A stretch of DNA of 64,000 bases from Streptomyces sp. NBC_00572. GTDB taxonomy: Bacteria; Actinomycetota; Actinomycetes; Streptomycetales; Streptomycetaceae. Both the position numbers and the translations under genes were made by a program. The notes beneath the pieces are model-generated. The model searched no databases. It saw only the letters and a list, made by a program, of their open reading frames with translations, and was not told the origin of the DNA. The DNA lies in contig NZ_JAPENX010000001.1 of the NCBI RefSeq assembly GCF_026341815.1, positions 3,844,001 to 3,908,000 of the forward strand, written 5' to 3'. This document shows positions 41,374 to 52,420 of the stretch, in pieces (position 1 is the stretch's first letter; each line of letters begins with the position of its first letter).

Positions 41374-41871
41374 TCAGCCGGTGTACGGCTTCGCGCTGAG
41401 GATCTTCACCGTGGCCTTCTTGCCGTTCGGCAGCTCGTACTGCGCGTCGTCGCCGGCCTTCTTGCCGTTGACACCGACGCCGAGCGGCGACTGCGGCGAG
41501 TAGGTCTCGATGTCACCGCTCGCGTACTCGCGGGAGGCGAGCAGGAAGGTCGTCGTGTCGTTCTCGTCGCCGTCGAAGGCGATCGTGACGACCATGCCCG
41601 GCTCGACGATGCCGTCGTCCGCCGGGGCCTCGCCGACCTTGGCGTGCTCAAGGAGCTGGGTCAGCTGCCGGATGCGGAGCTCCTGCTTGCCCTGCTCCTC
41701 CTTGGCCGCGTGGTACCCGCCGTTCTCGCGCAGGTCGCCCTCTTCACGCGCGGCGGCGATCTTGATGGTGATCTCCGTGCGCGCGGGACCAGACAGGTAC
41801 TCAAGCTCGTCCTTGAGCTTGTTGTACGCCTCCTGGGTGAGCCAGGTGACGTTGTCGCTGGTCTGGGTCAC
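41374..41871 (-). CDS. greA: Transcription elongation factor GreA
   Basis: 165-residue GreA, which frees backtracked RNA polymerase by stimulating transcript cleavage. The N-terminal coiled coil carries LTQEAYNKLKDELEYLSGPA and, at its tip, the acidic DLRENGGYHAAKEEQG that reaches the polymerase active site. The C-terminal FKBP-like domain has YSPQSPLGVGVNGKKAGD. GTG 41871 is preceded by GAGGAGCAC and gives the canonical length; a TTG frame start at 41901 is rejected. It is ended by the hairpin at 41327. Confidence 0.94.
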   Translation of the reverse strand: MTQTSDNVTWLTQEAYNKLKDELEYLSGPARTEITIKIAAAREEGDLRENGGYHAAKEEQGKQELRIRQLTQLLEHAKVGEAPADDGIVEPGMVVTIAFDGDENDTTTFLLASREYASGDIETYSPQSPLGVGVNGKKAGDDAQYELPNGKKATVKILSAKPYTG

Positions 41872-42060
41872 AGGTGCTCCTCGTAGGTACTGGGAATACA
41901 AAGCATCGCCCTACACGGGAAAGCTCTGCTGTCCCGGGTGGGCGAAACCACGAGCCTAACAATGAGTGGCGAAAAGCGGGAGGACATAACCATCAGGATG
42001 GCGTCACACCAGGTCACCGCGGTGACTCGCCGGGACTCGACACCCGGTCCCTACCCACCG

Positions 42061-42462
42061 CTACCGAGCCGTACACCCCACGAGCTCGGCACTGGTCGCG
42101 CGAGCGGTCGTACGGAGCGAGAAGACGTGGTCGACCCTGGTCGCGGGGTCGTCGATCCGCACGTCCTTGCGGGCCACCTCGGCGCCGTCCTCGGAGCGGG
42201 AGCGCAGGGTGCAGACGCCCTTGACGCCCTCGTCCTTGCGGATCTCCAGGTGGACCTGGACCTCGGTGGCGCTCACCACGTCGAACTTGATCATCTCGGC
42301 GCTGATCTTGCTGTCGACGACGTAGTACCAGCCGAACCAGCCCAGCAGGCCGAGGAAGAGGACGCCGAGCACCCCGCCGATGATCTTGAGCTTGCGGTCC
42401 GCCGCCTCGTCCGCGGAGCGTCCGTAGCGCCCCTCGGGCAGCTGCTCTCGCACCGCGCTCAT
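42061..42462 (-). CDS. DUF4307 membrane protein
   Basis: 133 residues, MSAVREQLPEGRYGRSADEA, one transmembrane helix (KIIGGVLGVLFLGLLGWFGWYYVV), then an extracellular domain (EVQVHLEIRKDEGVKGVCTL, ARATSAELVGC). This is DUF4307, widespread in actinobacteria next to mca and greA. The ATG at 42462 has AGGATCG ahead. The head-to-head position with mca, 98 bp apart, suggests a shared promoter region. Function unknown. Confidence 0.86.
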   Translation of the reverse strand: MSAVREQLPEGRYGRSADEAADRKLKIIGGVLGVLFLGLLGWFGWYYVVDSKISAEMIKFDVVSATEVQVHLEIRKDEGVKGVCTLRSRSEDGAEVARKDVRIDDPATRVDHVFSLRTTARATSAELVGCTAR

Positions 42463-42560
42463 GATCGATCCTCTCGAAGCCGGGGGTGGCGGAATTTTCA
42501 CTCCCCCGATTCCGTCACTATAGAGACCACCCTCCGCGTCGAATCACTGAGGATCGAGTC

Positions 42561-43442
42561 TTGACTGAGCAGCTGCGACTGATGGCCGTTCACGCCCACC
42601 CCGACGACGAGTCGAGCAAGGGTGCGGCCACGATGGCCAAGTACGTGTCCGAGGGGGTGGACGTCATGGTGGTGACGTGCACGGGCGGCGAGCGTGGCTC
42701 GGTCCTCAACCCCCAGCTTCAGGGTGACGCCTACATCGAGGCGAACATCCACGAGGTGCGCCGCAAGGAGATGGACGAGGCCCGCGAGATCCTGGGCGTC
42801 TCCCAGGAATGGCTGGGATTCGTGGACTCCGGCCTCCCCGAGGGCGACCCGCTGCCACCGCTTCCCGAGGGCTGCTTCGCCCTCGCGGACGTCGACACCG
42901 CGGCCGGGGAGCTGGTCCGCAAGATCCGCTCCTTCCGCCCGCAGGTCGTCACGACCTACGACGAGAACGGCGGATACCCGCACCCCGACCACATCATGAC
43001 CCACAAGATCACGATGGTGGCCTTCGACGGTGCGACCGACACCGAGAAGTTCCCGGAGGCCGAGTTCGGCCCGTCGTGGCAGCCCCTGAAGCTCTACTAC
43101 AACCAGGGCTTCAACCGCCCCCGCACGGTCGCCCTGCACGAGGCGCTGATCGCCCGCGGGATGGAGTCCCCGTACGGCGAGTGGCTGGAGCGCTGGAAGG
43201 AGTTCCAGCGTGCCGAGCGGACGCTGACCACCTTCGTGCCCTGCGCCGAGTTCTTCGAGACCCGCGACAAGGCCCTGATCGCCCACCGCACCCAGATCGA
43301 CCCCGACGGCGGCTGGTTCCGGGTCCCGATGGACATCCAGAAGGAGGTCTGGCCGACGGAGGAGTACGAGCTCAGCAAGGCGCTGGTGCCGACCTCCCTC
43401 CCCGAGGAAGATCTCTTCGCGGGCATCCGCGACAATGCCTGA
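42561..43442 (+). CDS. mca: Mycothiol S-conjugate amidase
   Basis: 293-residue zinc amidase that cleaves mycothiol S-conjugates of electrophiles or antibiotics, releasing GlcN-Ins and a mercapturic acid for export. Zinc ligands: His13/Asp16 in MAVHAHPDDES and His in YPHPDHIMTHK. The start is the rare TTG at 42561, supported by GAGGATCG 5-12 nt ahead and by the known family start (LTEQLRLMAVHAHPDDE, Met1 in the cell). The small protein gene follows with an 8-nt overlap. Confidence 0.95.
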   Translation: MTEQLRLMAVHAHPDDESSKGAATMAKYVSEGVDVMVVTCTGGERGSVLNPQLQGDAYIEANIHEVRRKEMDEAREILGVSQEWLGFVDSGLPEGDPLPPLPEGCFALADVDTAAGELVRKIRSFRPQVVTTYDENGGYPHPDHIMTHKITMVAFDGATDTEKFPEAEFGPSWQPLKLYYNQGFNRPRTVALHEALIARGMESPYGEWLERWKEFQRAERTLTTFVPCAEFFETRDKALIAHRTQIDPDGGWFRVPMDIQKEVWPTEEYELSKALVPTSLPEEDLFAGIRDNA

Positions 43443-43680
43443 CATGAGCGCACACCTGGCACTGACCCAGCTTGTCCCCTTCGCCGCCGAAGAGCTGGAC
43501 AAGAACAAGGTGACCCCCGGCGTCCTCGGTTTCGTCGTCTTCGCGGTCCTGGCCCTCGCGGTCTGGCAGCTGATGAAGTCGATGAACCGCCACATGGGCA
43601 AGGTCTCCTTCGAGGAGGCCCCGGACCCGGACGCCGCACCGGAGACCCCGGCCGCCAAGGCCGGCGCCGCCGGCAAGTAG
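43435..43680 (+). CDS. Small membrane protein downstream of mca
   Basis: 81 residues: MPDMSAHLALTQLVPFAAEE, one transmembrane helix (VLGFVVFAVLALAVWQLM) and an acidic/Ala-Pro cytosolic or outside tail (EEAPDPDAAPETPAAKAGAA). ATG 43435 overlaps the end of mca; an in-frame ATG at 43444 would avoid overlap. The mca partner is conserved in Streptomyces as I recall. Function unknown. Confidence 0.8.
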   Translation: MPDMSAHLALTQLVPFAAEELDKNKVTPGVLGFVVFAVLALAVWQLMKSMNRHMGKVSFEEAPDPDAAPETPAAKAGAAGK

Positions 43681-43687
43681 CCGACCC

Positions 43688-43726
43688 GCCCCCGGGTCCG
43701 TACCGCACCGGTACGGACCCGGGGGC
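43688..43726. terminator. Bidirectional terminator after the mca operon
   Basis: A perfect 17-bp stem (43688-43704 with 43710-43726, GCCCCCGGGTCCGTACC and its complement) around a 5-nt loop between convergent genes. Confidence 0.85.
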
Positions 43727-43745
43727 GCCGCCGTACCCCGGCGGG

Positions 43746-46700
43746 CTACTCCACCGGCACTCCCAGCACCTCCCGGGCGTGCCGGTTCGGCACCATGCCC
43801 AGGTCCCAGGCCTGCCAGGGCGTCGACGGGTGGACGCCCCGGTCCAGGAGCACGGCGTACGCCTCGGCGCAGTCGTCAAGCCGCGGGTCACGGGCCGGAT
43901 GCCGGTCCCCGATCAGCGCGGCCAGCTCCTCGCGGGCCGTGACCGTCCGCGGCTCCGGGCTGCCCGGGACCGCGTGCGGGAGCAGGGTGCAGCGCAGGAA
44001 ACGGGCCCAGTCGGCGCCCCGCAGGTCGCCGTACGTGCCGAACAGGGCACGGGCCTCGTCGCACAGCCCGAGCGCCTGCGGCACCCTGGTGTTGCCGGCG
44101 TCGATGATCGCCAGCTCCAGACAGGTCCAGGCCTCCCCGTGCGGCACACCGATCCGGTGGAAGTCCGCCCGCGCGTCCACGAGCAGCTGCCGGGCGAAGC
44201 CCGAGTTGCGCAGACCGCCGGTACGCGCCGCGAGCTGGTCGCGGGTGACCCGGCCCGAATGGTGCCGGGCGCTGGCGAGCCCGTACACGTCCCTCATCCG
44301 CGAGAACATCGTCCGGGCCCTGCCCAGCTCCCGTACCGCGTCGTCCCGGTCGCCGCGCTCCTCCAGGGCGTGCCCCAGGTGGTACAGCGTCCAGGCCTCC
44401 CCGCGTGCGTCCTCCTGCTCGCGATGCCGGGCCAGCGCGCCGCGCAGCCCCTCGACAGCCGGCTCCTCGTCCCCGGCGGCGAGCCGTGCCCGAGCGAGCT
44501 GGGTCAGCGCCCAGGCCTCGCCGCGCCCGTCGTGGATCCGCCCGTAACCGTCGAGGGCGTCCCGCAGTTCGGCCTCCGCGCCCGGCAGGTCGCCGCGCAG
44601 CAGCAGCACCTGGCCCCGCTGGAAGTGCGCCCACGCCTGTCCGTGCGGGGACTCGTGCTCCCGGTGCAGCGCGAGCGACCGGTCGAGCAGGGCAGTGGCC
44701 TCCGCCAGGTTCCCCCGGTCCCGCTCCACGGCCGCCAGCGCGTGCAGCGTCCAGCCCCGGTCGGCGGCGAGCGCCTCCGGCCCCTGCAGCGCGAGCGCCT
44801 CCCTCAGCCGGGCCGTTGCCTCCGCGAGCCGGCCCTGGTGGTGCAGGGTGATGCCGAGCGAGCAGAGCGCCAGCGCCGCCCCCGCGTCCTGGTGGGCCTC
44901 CTGGTAGAGCGAGACGACGGACGTCAGGGTCGTCCGCGCCTTGTCGAGCTCGCCGAGCTGCCGGGCCGCGATCCCGGTCCGCCACTGCACCGAACGGGAC
45001 AGCTGCCCCTGACCGACGGACTCGGCCAGTACGTTGATCTCGCCGAGCCGGTACAGGTCGCCGCGCAGCAGGCAGTAGTCGCAGAGCGCGCCGAGCAGAT
45101 CGAGCACGGTCTGCTGGTCGACGCCCTCGGCGTGCCGAAGGGCCGCCGTGATGAAGCTGGACTCCTCGTCGAGCCAGCTCAGGGCCGCCTCCAGGGAGCC
45201 GAAGCCATGGCCGTCGAAACGGTCGGCGCGGGTCGACATCTTGCCGTCGACCATCCGGATCACCGCGTCCGCGAGCTCCGCGTAGCTGCGGATCAGCCGC
45301 TCCTGCGCGGCGGCGATCTCCGCCGCGTCCTCCTCGTCCAGAAGCCTGGCCGCCGCGAAACCGCGCACCGCGTCGTGCAGCCGGTACCGCTCCCCACGCA
45401 CATGGTCGAGCAGCCCCGCGCGGGCCAGCTCCCGCAGCAGCCGGGCCCCCTCGGCGCCGCTCCCGCCGAGCAGCGCGGCGGCGGCCGCCGCACCGAGCGA
45501 GGCCCGCCCGGCCAGCGAGAGCCGCCGGAGCAGCCGCCGGGCGTCCTCGTCGAGATCGGTGAAGTACCGCACGGACAGGGCTCGTTCGACCGGGGCGTCG
45601 CCCCGGCCCGGCCGCGCGAGCAGCTGCGCCAGGTCGTCCATGGAACGCCCGCCCAGCGACGAACCGGCCGCCCGCAGCGCCAGCGGAAGCCCGCCGCACA
45701 GCTCCCGGATCCGGTCGGAGGCCTCCGCGTCGTACGGACCGGGAGCGGGCGCCCCGGCCGCCGCCCGCAGCAGCTCCTCGGCCCCGGCCGCGTCGAGCGC
45801 CGCCACGGGGAGCACGTGTACGGGTACGTCGGCCCCGAGGTCCAGCGGCTCCCGGCAGGTCACCAGGATCAGACTGTCGGAACGCTCCGGCAGCAGGGCC
45901 CGCACCTGGTCCGCGTCCACGGCGTCGTCCAGGACCACCGTCACCGGCACCCCGGTCAGCTGCCGCCGGTACAACTCGGTGAGCCGCCGCACCTGTTGGT
46001 CCGCCGTGGCGCCTTCCCGGAACAGCAGCCGCTCGCGCGGGGCGCCGAGCCGGTTGAGGAGATGCAGCAGCGCCTCCCGGGTCGCGAGAGGGCGCTCGCC
46101 GCTCGCGTCTCCCCGCAGGTCGACCACGCACGCGCCCCGGAACTGGTCGCGCAGCGCGTGCGCCGCCCGCACCGCGAGCGCCGTCCGGCCGGAGCCGGGC
46201 TCGCCGTGCAGCATGACCACCGTCGGCCGGGTCGCCGCCGACGCCCGCCCCGTCTGCACCCAGCGCGTGATCCGCGCCAGCTCCTCCCGCCGCCCCGCGA
46301 AGTCTCCACCGGGATCCGGAAGATGACCGAAGGACCGCTCAAGCACGGCCCGCCGCCGGGCGGCCGCGCTCCGATCGGCCCCGCGCAGCCGCTCGACCCG
46401 CGGCGGGACGGCCCGCGGATCCCGCCGGATCGCCGGTCCTCCCTCCCCACCACTCGACACGCCTTCGACACTGCCGTCACCCAGCGGGCCCGCCTCGCCC
46501 GAACCACCCGCCAGAGAGCCCCGGCCGCCCCGCCGGCCCGCCGAGGAAGGTCGTTCCTCCTCGCCGTCCGGCAGCGGAACCCGCTCGCTCCCTCCGTCGG
46601 ACCACTCGCCACCGCCAGCGCCAGCGCCAGCGTCCTCCTCCGGCGGCTGCCACGCGTCGAGCCCCGGGCGTACTTCCCCGATCGCCCCGGCGAGCGACAC

Positions 46701-47288
46701 CCGTTCCCGCTCCAGAAAGGGCCGCATCCCCCGTACCTCCAGAGCCGTCAGCCACCGCTCCCGCGCCGCCTCGACGGCACCGTCCTGCCCAGCCCCAGCC
46801 CCAGCCGCAGCCGCCCCGACCGGCCCGGCAGGGCCCCGCGCGTCCGGCGCAGCCGGGGCTGCCCGTCCGGCCCGGCCGGCCCGACCCGGCCCCGCCCTCA
46901 GTACCGTCGCCGCCGCGCTCGCCACCGCCACCGCCGCACCCGCGCCGAGTGCCGTTCCCGTCGTCGTGCCGAGGGCGAGGTCCGCGCCGACGGCCGCGAC
47001 GGCCGCGACGCCTGCGATGAGGGCGGGGCCGGCGAGCGCCGGACCGGCGGCACGGTTCGCCGCGGAACCGCGCCCGGCCGCCCCCGTCACCGTCCCCGCC
47101 TCCGCCCGCTCCACGGCCGACAGATACGCCGCGTACTCCTTGCCCGCGCGCGCCGCCATCGAGTCCAGTGCGGTCCGGCCCCGGGCGAGCAGGGTCTCCG
47201 CGCGCACCCGGCTCCCGGAGCTCCGCAGCTCCTCCTCCACCGCCCGTTCCCACAGCCGCTCAGCCTCGGCCCGATGGCTGTCCCGCAT
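43746..47288 (-). CDS. STAND-type NTPase with TPR repeats (1180 residues)
   Basis: 1180-residue signalling protein. After a charged helical start (MRDSHRAEAERLWERAVEEE) and two Ala/Gly-rich hydrophobic segments (residues about 85-135), it has an NB-ARC/AAA-like ATPase: Walker A GEPGSGRTALA, Walker B-like VTVVLDDAVDADQ, and the sensor region LGADVPVHVLPVAALD. The remaining 450 residues are TPR repeats (EALALQGPEALAADRGWTLH, AVERDRGNLAEATALLDRSL). The architecture is the STAND type, like the AfsR/SARP regulators but with no N-terminal DNA-binding domain and with hydrophobic segments instead. The ATG at 47288 has GGAGGGGG ahead. Ligand and output are unknown. Confidence 0.85.
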   Translation of the reverse strand: MRDSHRAEAERLWERAVEEELRSSGSRVRAETLLARGRTALDSMAARAGKEYAAYLSAVERAEAGTVTGAAGRGSAANRAAGPALAGPALIAGVAAVAAVGADLALGTTTGTALGAGAAVAVASAAATVLRAGPGRAGRAGRAAPAAPDARGPAGPVGAAAAGAGAGQDGAVEAARERWLTALEVRGMRPFLERERVSLAGAIGEVRPGLDAWQPPEEDAGAGAGGGEWSDGGSERVPLPDGEEERPSSAGRRGGRGSLAGGSGEAGPLGDGSVEGVSSGGEGGPAIRRDPRAVPPRVERLRGADRSAAARRRAVLERSFGHLPDPGGDFAGRREELARITRWVQTGRASAATRPTVVMLHGEPGSGRTALAVRAAHALRDQFRGACVVDLRGDASGERPLATREALLHLLNRLGAPRERLLFREGATADQQVRRLTELYRRQLTGVPVTVVLDDAVDADQVRALLPERSDSLILVTCREPLDLGADVPVHVLPVAALDAAGAEELLRAAAGAPAPGPYDAEASDRIRELCGGLPLALRAAGSSLGGRSMDDLAQLLARPGRGDAPVERALSVRYFTDLDEDARRLLRRLSLAGRASLGAAAAAALLGGSGAEGARLLRELARAGLLDHVRGERYRLHDAVRGFAAARLLDEEDAAEIAAAQERLIRSYAELADAVIRMVDGKMSTRADRFDGHGFGSLEAALSWLDEESSFITAALRHAEGVDQQTVLDLLGALCDYCLLRGDLYRLGEINVLAESVGQGQLSRSVQWRTGIAARQLGELDKARTTLTSVVSLYQEAHQDAGAALALCSLGITLHHQGRLAEATARLREALALQGPEALAADRGWTLHALAAVERDRGNLAEATALLDRSLALHREHESPHGQAWAHFQRGQVLLLRGDLPGAEAELRDALDGYGRIHDGRGEAWALTQLARARLAAGDEEPAVEGLRGALARHREQEDARGEAWTLYHLGHALEERGDRDDAVRELGRARTMFSRMRDVYGLASARHHSGRVTRDQLAARTGGLRNSGFARQLLVDARADFHRIGVPHGEAWTCLELAIIDAGNTRVPQALGLCDEARALFGTYGDLRGADWARFLRCTLLPHAVPGSPEPRTVTAREELAALIGDRHPARDPRLDDCAEAYAVLLDRGVHPSTPWQAWDLGMVPNRHAREVLGVPVE

Positions 47289-47443
47289 GTGCGTCCCCCT
47301 CCGCGCGTGCCCGACCGTCCCGGCCCTGAGGCTTTGTCATGCCCCGGACCGTGCGAGTCCAGTCTGCTGCGCGGGGCGCGTCGGCGCGAGAGAGAGCCTT
47401 TCAAGTCCTGTGTCGACCAGGGTGATTGAAGAATCACTTGCGT

Positions 47444-47472
47444 TTGACGTTCTTTTGAAAGTCCACTTAAGG
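47444..47472 (+). promoter_or_regulatory. Candidate promoter of the ABC operon
   Basis: TTGACG (47444-47449) and TTAAGG (47467-47472) are separated by exactly 17 bp in an AT-rich stretch. Transcription would start near 47480, just upstream of the palindrome at 47489-47503. Confidence 0.5.
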
Positions 47473-47488
47473 TCGATCCGCAGTTAAT

Positions 47489-47503
47489 TGCACATGATGT
47501 GCA
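47489..47503. promoter_or_regulatory. Perfect 15-bp palindrome in the ABC operon leader
   Basis: TGCACATGATGTGCA reads the same on both strands apart from the central G. It lies about 10 bp after the predicted transcription start, a classic roadblock operator position. Confidence 0.5.
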
Positions 47504-47564
47504 GCAAGTTCACTCGGGACCGGCGACGGGGGAGACGAACGATCCGGTGAAAGGGAAGCGCGAA

Positions 47565-48188
47565 GTGCCCGCGATTTCGGCCGAGGGCGCCACGGTCGTC
47601 CTGGACGGGACCACGCTGCTCGCACCGACGACGTTCGCGGTGATGCCGGGCGAGTTCCGGTGTCTCACCGGAAGCAACGGCTCCGGGAAGACGACCCTCC
47701 TCCGGGCCTTCCTGGGGAGCCGGCGGCTGACCGACGGCGCCGTCCTCGTGCGGGGCGAGACCGTCGACCTGGCCAGGCCCCGCCACCGGCGGCTGGTGGC
47801 CTCGCTCGTCGAACCGGTTCCCGTGGCCCGTGACATGACGATCCGTGAGCAGGTGACCCTGGTCGCCGCCTCGTGGTACGGCAACACCACGACGACCACC
47901 GAACGCGCCGAGGAGATCATCGGGCGACTGGGTCTCACCGCGCTGGGCGCGCGATTCCCCTCCCAGCTCTCCTCCGGCCAGCTCCAGCTCTTCAACCTCG
48001 CGCTGACCCTGGTCCGCCCCGCCGACGTCATCCTGCTCGACGAACCCGAGCGGCACCTCGACACCGACCGTGTCGACCTCGTCGCCACCCTGCTCACCGA
48101 GCGCGCGGAGCAGGGGGCGTCGATCCTGGTCGCCACCCATGAGGCCGTCATGGTGGAAGCCTGCGACGGCGTCATGGAGCTGGGGTGA
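47565..48188 (+). CDS. ABC transporter ATP-binding protein
   Basis: 207-residue ATPase: Walker A GSNGSGKTT, signature QLSSGQLQLFNL, Walker B ADVILLDEPERHLDTDRV, switch His in ATHEAV. I set the GTG at 47565 because AAGGGAAG is 7 nt upstream; a GTG at 47547 and an ATG at 47499 are open in frame. It overlaps the next gene by 4 nt (GTGA), so the two make a coupled exporter or importer pair. Substrate unknown. Confidence 0.85.
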   Translation: MPAISAEGATVVLDGTTLLAPTTFAVMPGEFRCLTGSNGSGKTTLLRAFLGSRRLTDGAVLVRGETVDLARPRHRRLVASLVEPVPVARDMTIREQVTLVAASWYGNTTTTTERAEEIIGRLGLTALGARFPSQLSSGQLQLFNLALTLVRPADVILLDEPERHLDTDRVDLVATLLTERAEQGASILVATHEAVMVEACDGVMELG

Positions 48189-49726
48189 CCACCGACACCA
48201 TCACCGAGGTGGAGGCCGACCCCAGGGCCCGCGTCCACGCCGTACGCCACCGGTACGCCCACCGCGGCGACAGCACCACGGTGCAGGACCGGGCGTACAC
48301 CGTCTATCTCACCGTCATCCTCGGCGCCGTCTACGTCGTGCCGGTCGTCTACCTGGTGCGCACCACTCGGGCGCTCCTCTCCCTGGAGTCCGCCGAGGCG
48401 GCGACACCCGTGGCCTGCCTGGTCGCGGCGGCGGCGGTCTGGGGTGCCCAGCTCGCCGGCCGGTTCTGGGGACCGCTGGTGCTCAAGCCGTTCCTGCTGC
48501 ACGTGTTCATGTCCACCGACCTGTCCCCGACCCACTACCTCGGCACGATCGCCCGCCGCCGACTGGTGTACGCGGGACTCGGCACGCTCCTCGCGGTCTG
48601 CACGGCGACGTTCCTCGGCACCGACCTGTTCGACCACCCGGGACGCGGGCTCGCACCGCAGGGCGTGGCCGTCGCGGTCGGCATCGGCGCCGTCGCCTCC
48701 GTGACCTGGCTCTGGGGCCAGGTCCGGACGGTGCGCGAGAACGTCCTGCTCGCCTCCGCCGTGGGGGTCACGGCGGTCGTCGTGACGCTGCTCGGCCGGA
48801 CCGGCCTCCTGGCCGGGGGCGGCCTCGGGCTCGTCACCGGTGTCCTGGCGGTCGCGGCGGCGGTGCTCGGCCGGTCCGCCTTCCGGTCCGTCCGTACGGT
48901 CGACCTCGCCCGGCTCGCACGCGAATCGGCGCGTGCCGCCGAGGCCCAGACCTTCGCCTGGACCGGCACGCTCCACCACGCGCTCGATCTGTACCGACCG
49001 GAGCCGAGCGGGCTCACCACCGCCCTGACGCGACCGGACGGGCGGCTGCGCGGCCACCTCGTCCAGGGAGCGGTCCGCGCGCTGCGCACGAAGGGGCGCG
49101 CGATCGCGGCCGCGGTGTTCCTGCCGGCCGGCGGCGCCCTGGTGACGCTCGGCGTCACGGAGCCTGACGCGGGGCCGGTGATGCTGTCCTGGGCGGCCGG
49201 CGCGGTCGCCGTGTACTGGGGGTCCGGGTGGGTCGGCGAGACCTGGCGCGGTCTGCGCGACGAGCTGACCCTGGCCCCGCTCTACGGCGAGTGGTGGGGC
49301 GGGATGCTCGCCCGCACCCTGGCCTGGCCGGTCGTCGCGGTGGTGGCCTCGGTAGGGCCGGCGAGCGGTGTCACAGTCCTCACCCGCCTGCCGCTCGACG
49401 ACGGCGGCCCCGTACTGCTGACCACGGGGACGGTGGTGCTCGTGCTCGGCGCCAGGTTCCTGCGCGAGATGAAGACGAACCTGCCCGTCGAGCTGCTGCT
49501 GCCCATCATCACGCCGCTGGGCGACCTCTCCGCCCTCCGGGTCTTCGTGTGGCAGTTCGACGGACTCTTCGTCGTCCTGATCGGCGTCCTCGTGATGAAC
49601 GGCATGCCGACCGCGCCCGGCGCCGCCCTGACCGCACTCGGCATCACCGCCTGCTGCGTCTGGGCGGGCCTGCGCCGGACGGGATGGTCCCTCCGCCCCC
49701 TCGTCACCCGCCTCGGCCGGGTCTAG
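48185..49726 (+). CDS. Polytopic membrane partner of the ABC ATPase (DUF6297-like)
   Basis: 513 residues with about 12 hydrophobic segments ([67 protein letters not shown]). An N-terminal soluble stretch and a central cytosolic region ([20 protein letters not shown]) separate two halves, as in the streptomycete family of putative ABC permeases without a usual ABC-2 motif. The GTG at 48185 is coupled to the ATPase stop. I recall DUF6297 for this shape but cannot verify it. Confidence 0.75.
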   Translation: MTTDTITEVEADPRARVHAVRHRYAHRGDSTTVQDRAYTVYLTVILGAVYVVPVVYLVRTTRALLSLESAEAATPVACLVAAAAVWGAQLAGRFWGPLVLKPFLLHVFMSTDLSPTHYLGTIARRRLVYAGLGTLLAVCTATFLGTDLFDHPGRGLAPQGVAVAVGIGAVASVTWLWGQVRTVRENVLLASAVGVTAVVVTLLGRTGLLAGGGLGLVTGVLAVAAAVLGRSAFRSVRTVDLARLARESARAAEAQTFAWTGTLHHALDLYRPEPSGLTTALTRPDGRLRGHLVQGAVRALRTKGRAIAAAVFLPAGGALVTLGVTEPDAGPVMLSWAAGAVAVYWGSGWVGETWRGLRDELTLAPLYGEWWGGMLARTLAWPVVAVVASVGPASGVTVLTRLPLDDGGPVLLTTGTVVLVLGARFLREMKTNLPVELLLPIITPLGDLSALRVFVWQFDGLFVVLIGVLVMNGMPTAPGAALTALGITACCVWAGLRRTGWSLRPLVTRLGRV

Positions 49727-49817
49727 GGCGTGTCTTTCGGATCATGCCGGGCGCACCAGGGGCCGACGGGGGCAGGGGTCCCGCGGGAGTCCGCGGCGGC
49801 AGGGCAGGATGGGCACC

Positions 49818-51839
<2,022 letters not shown>

Positions 51840-51860
51840 GACTCCCGGCGGAACGGGGAC

Positions 51861-51896
51861 GGCCCCGCGACCCCTCCGAGGAGGGGCGGCGGGGCC
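51861..51896. terminator. Hairpin after the YyaL-type gene
   Basis: Nested perfect stems GGCCCCGC (51861-51868 with 51889-51896) and CCCCTCC (51871-51877 with 51880-51886), between that gene and the convergent rodlin 1. Confidence 0.7.
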
Positions 51897-51918
51897 GCGC
51901 CTGGCCGAGCGTCGTCGC

Positions 51919-52326
51919 TCAGCTGTTGCCGGCGCCGTTGCCGGACAGCACCGGGATGTCGCTGAGGATGTGCGACAGCGGCTCGTCACCCTTGGCCTGG
52001 GTGGAGTTCTCGGTGCACTGCTGGTTCTGCGGGGAGGACAGGACGTTGACGTCCTGGACCGCGATCGGGACGGCCCCGCCGATCGAACCGGCGTTGAGCT
52101 TGGCCGGCAGGCCGATGCACGGCTTGTTCAGGGAGCCCTGGACGAGCGCGAACTGCGGGCTCATGTCGCCGTGGGTCGAGGAGTTGCCGAACTCCTGGTG
52201 CGCACCGTTGCCGGAGAGCGACGTGGTGCCACCGTCGTCGGCGATCGCGAGCGCCTGACCGGCACCCGCCGCCGTCGCGCCGAGGATCGACGCGGCCACA
52301 GCGGCCGTAGCCAACAGCTTCTTCAT
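51919..52326 (-). CDS. Rodlin 1
   Basis: 135-residue secreted rodlin. These proteins arrange chaplin fibrils into rodlets on aerial hyphae and spores. The signal peptide is MKKLLATAAVAASILGATAA ending at QALA. The mature part has the conserved DGGTTSLSGNGAHQEFGN, SPQFALVQGSLNKPCIGL and NVLSSPQNQQCTENSTQAKG blocks with the two invariant Cys. It is 80% or more similar to rodlins 2 and 3 here by eye. The candidate ECF promoter at 52373-52401 lies 47-75 nt upstream. The gene is separated from rodlin 2 by an LCP gene and a small ORF. Confidence 0.92.
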   Translation of the reverse strand: MKKLLATAAVAASILGATAAGAGQALAIADDGGTTSLSGNGAHQEFGNSSTHGDMSPQFALVQGSLNKPCIGLPAKLNAGSIGGAVPIAVQDVNVLSSPQNQQCTENSTQAKGDEPLSHILSDIPVLSGNGAGNS

Positions 52327-52372
52327 TGTTCAGGCCTTTCGGATCGTGGCTCGCTGAGTGCCGAGCCGTGCT

Positions 52373-52401
52373 GATCAACTGGTCAGAAGTACGGAGGTTC
52401 C
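52373..52401 (-). promoter_or_regulatory. Candidate sigma-BldN-type promoter of rodlin 1
   Basis: Read on the minus strand: GGAACC (52401-52396), 16 bp, GTTGATC (52379-52373). The same arrangement with exactly 16 bp between boxes occurs upstream of the other two rodlin genes. The ECF factor BldN controls rodlins and chaplins in Streptomyces and uses a -35 with AAC and a -10 of CGTTGA type. Confidence 0.65.
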
Positions 52402-52420
52402 GCGAAGTCCACCGGACGGC

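Noticed and set aside
43779..47429. 1216-residue open frame on the plus strand
   Set aside because: Opposite the STAND/TPR gene. The product is Arg/Pro/Gln-rich without any motif.
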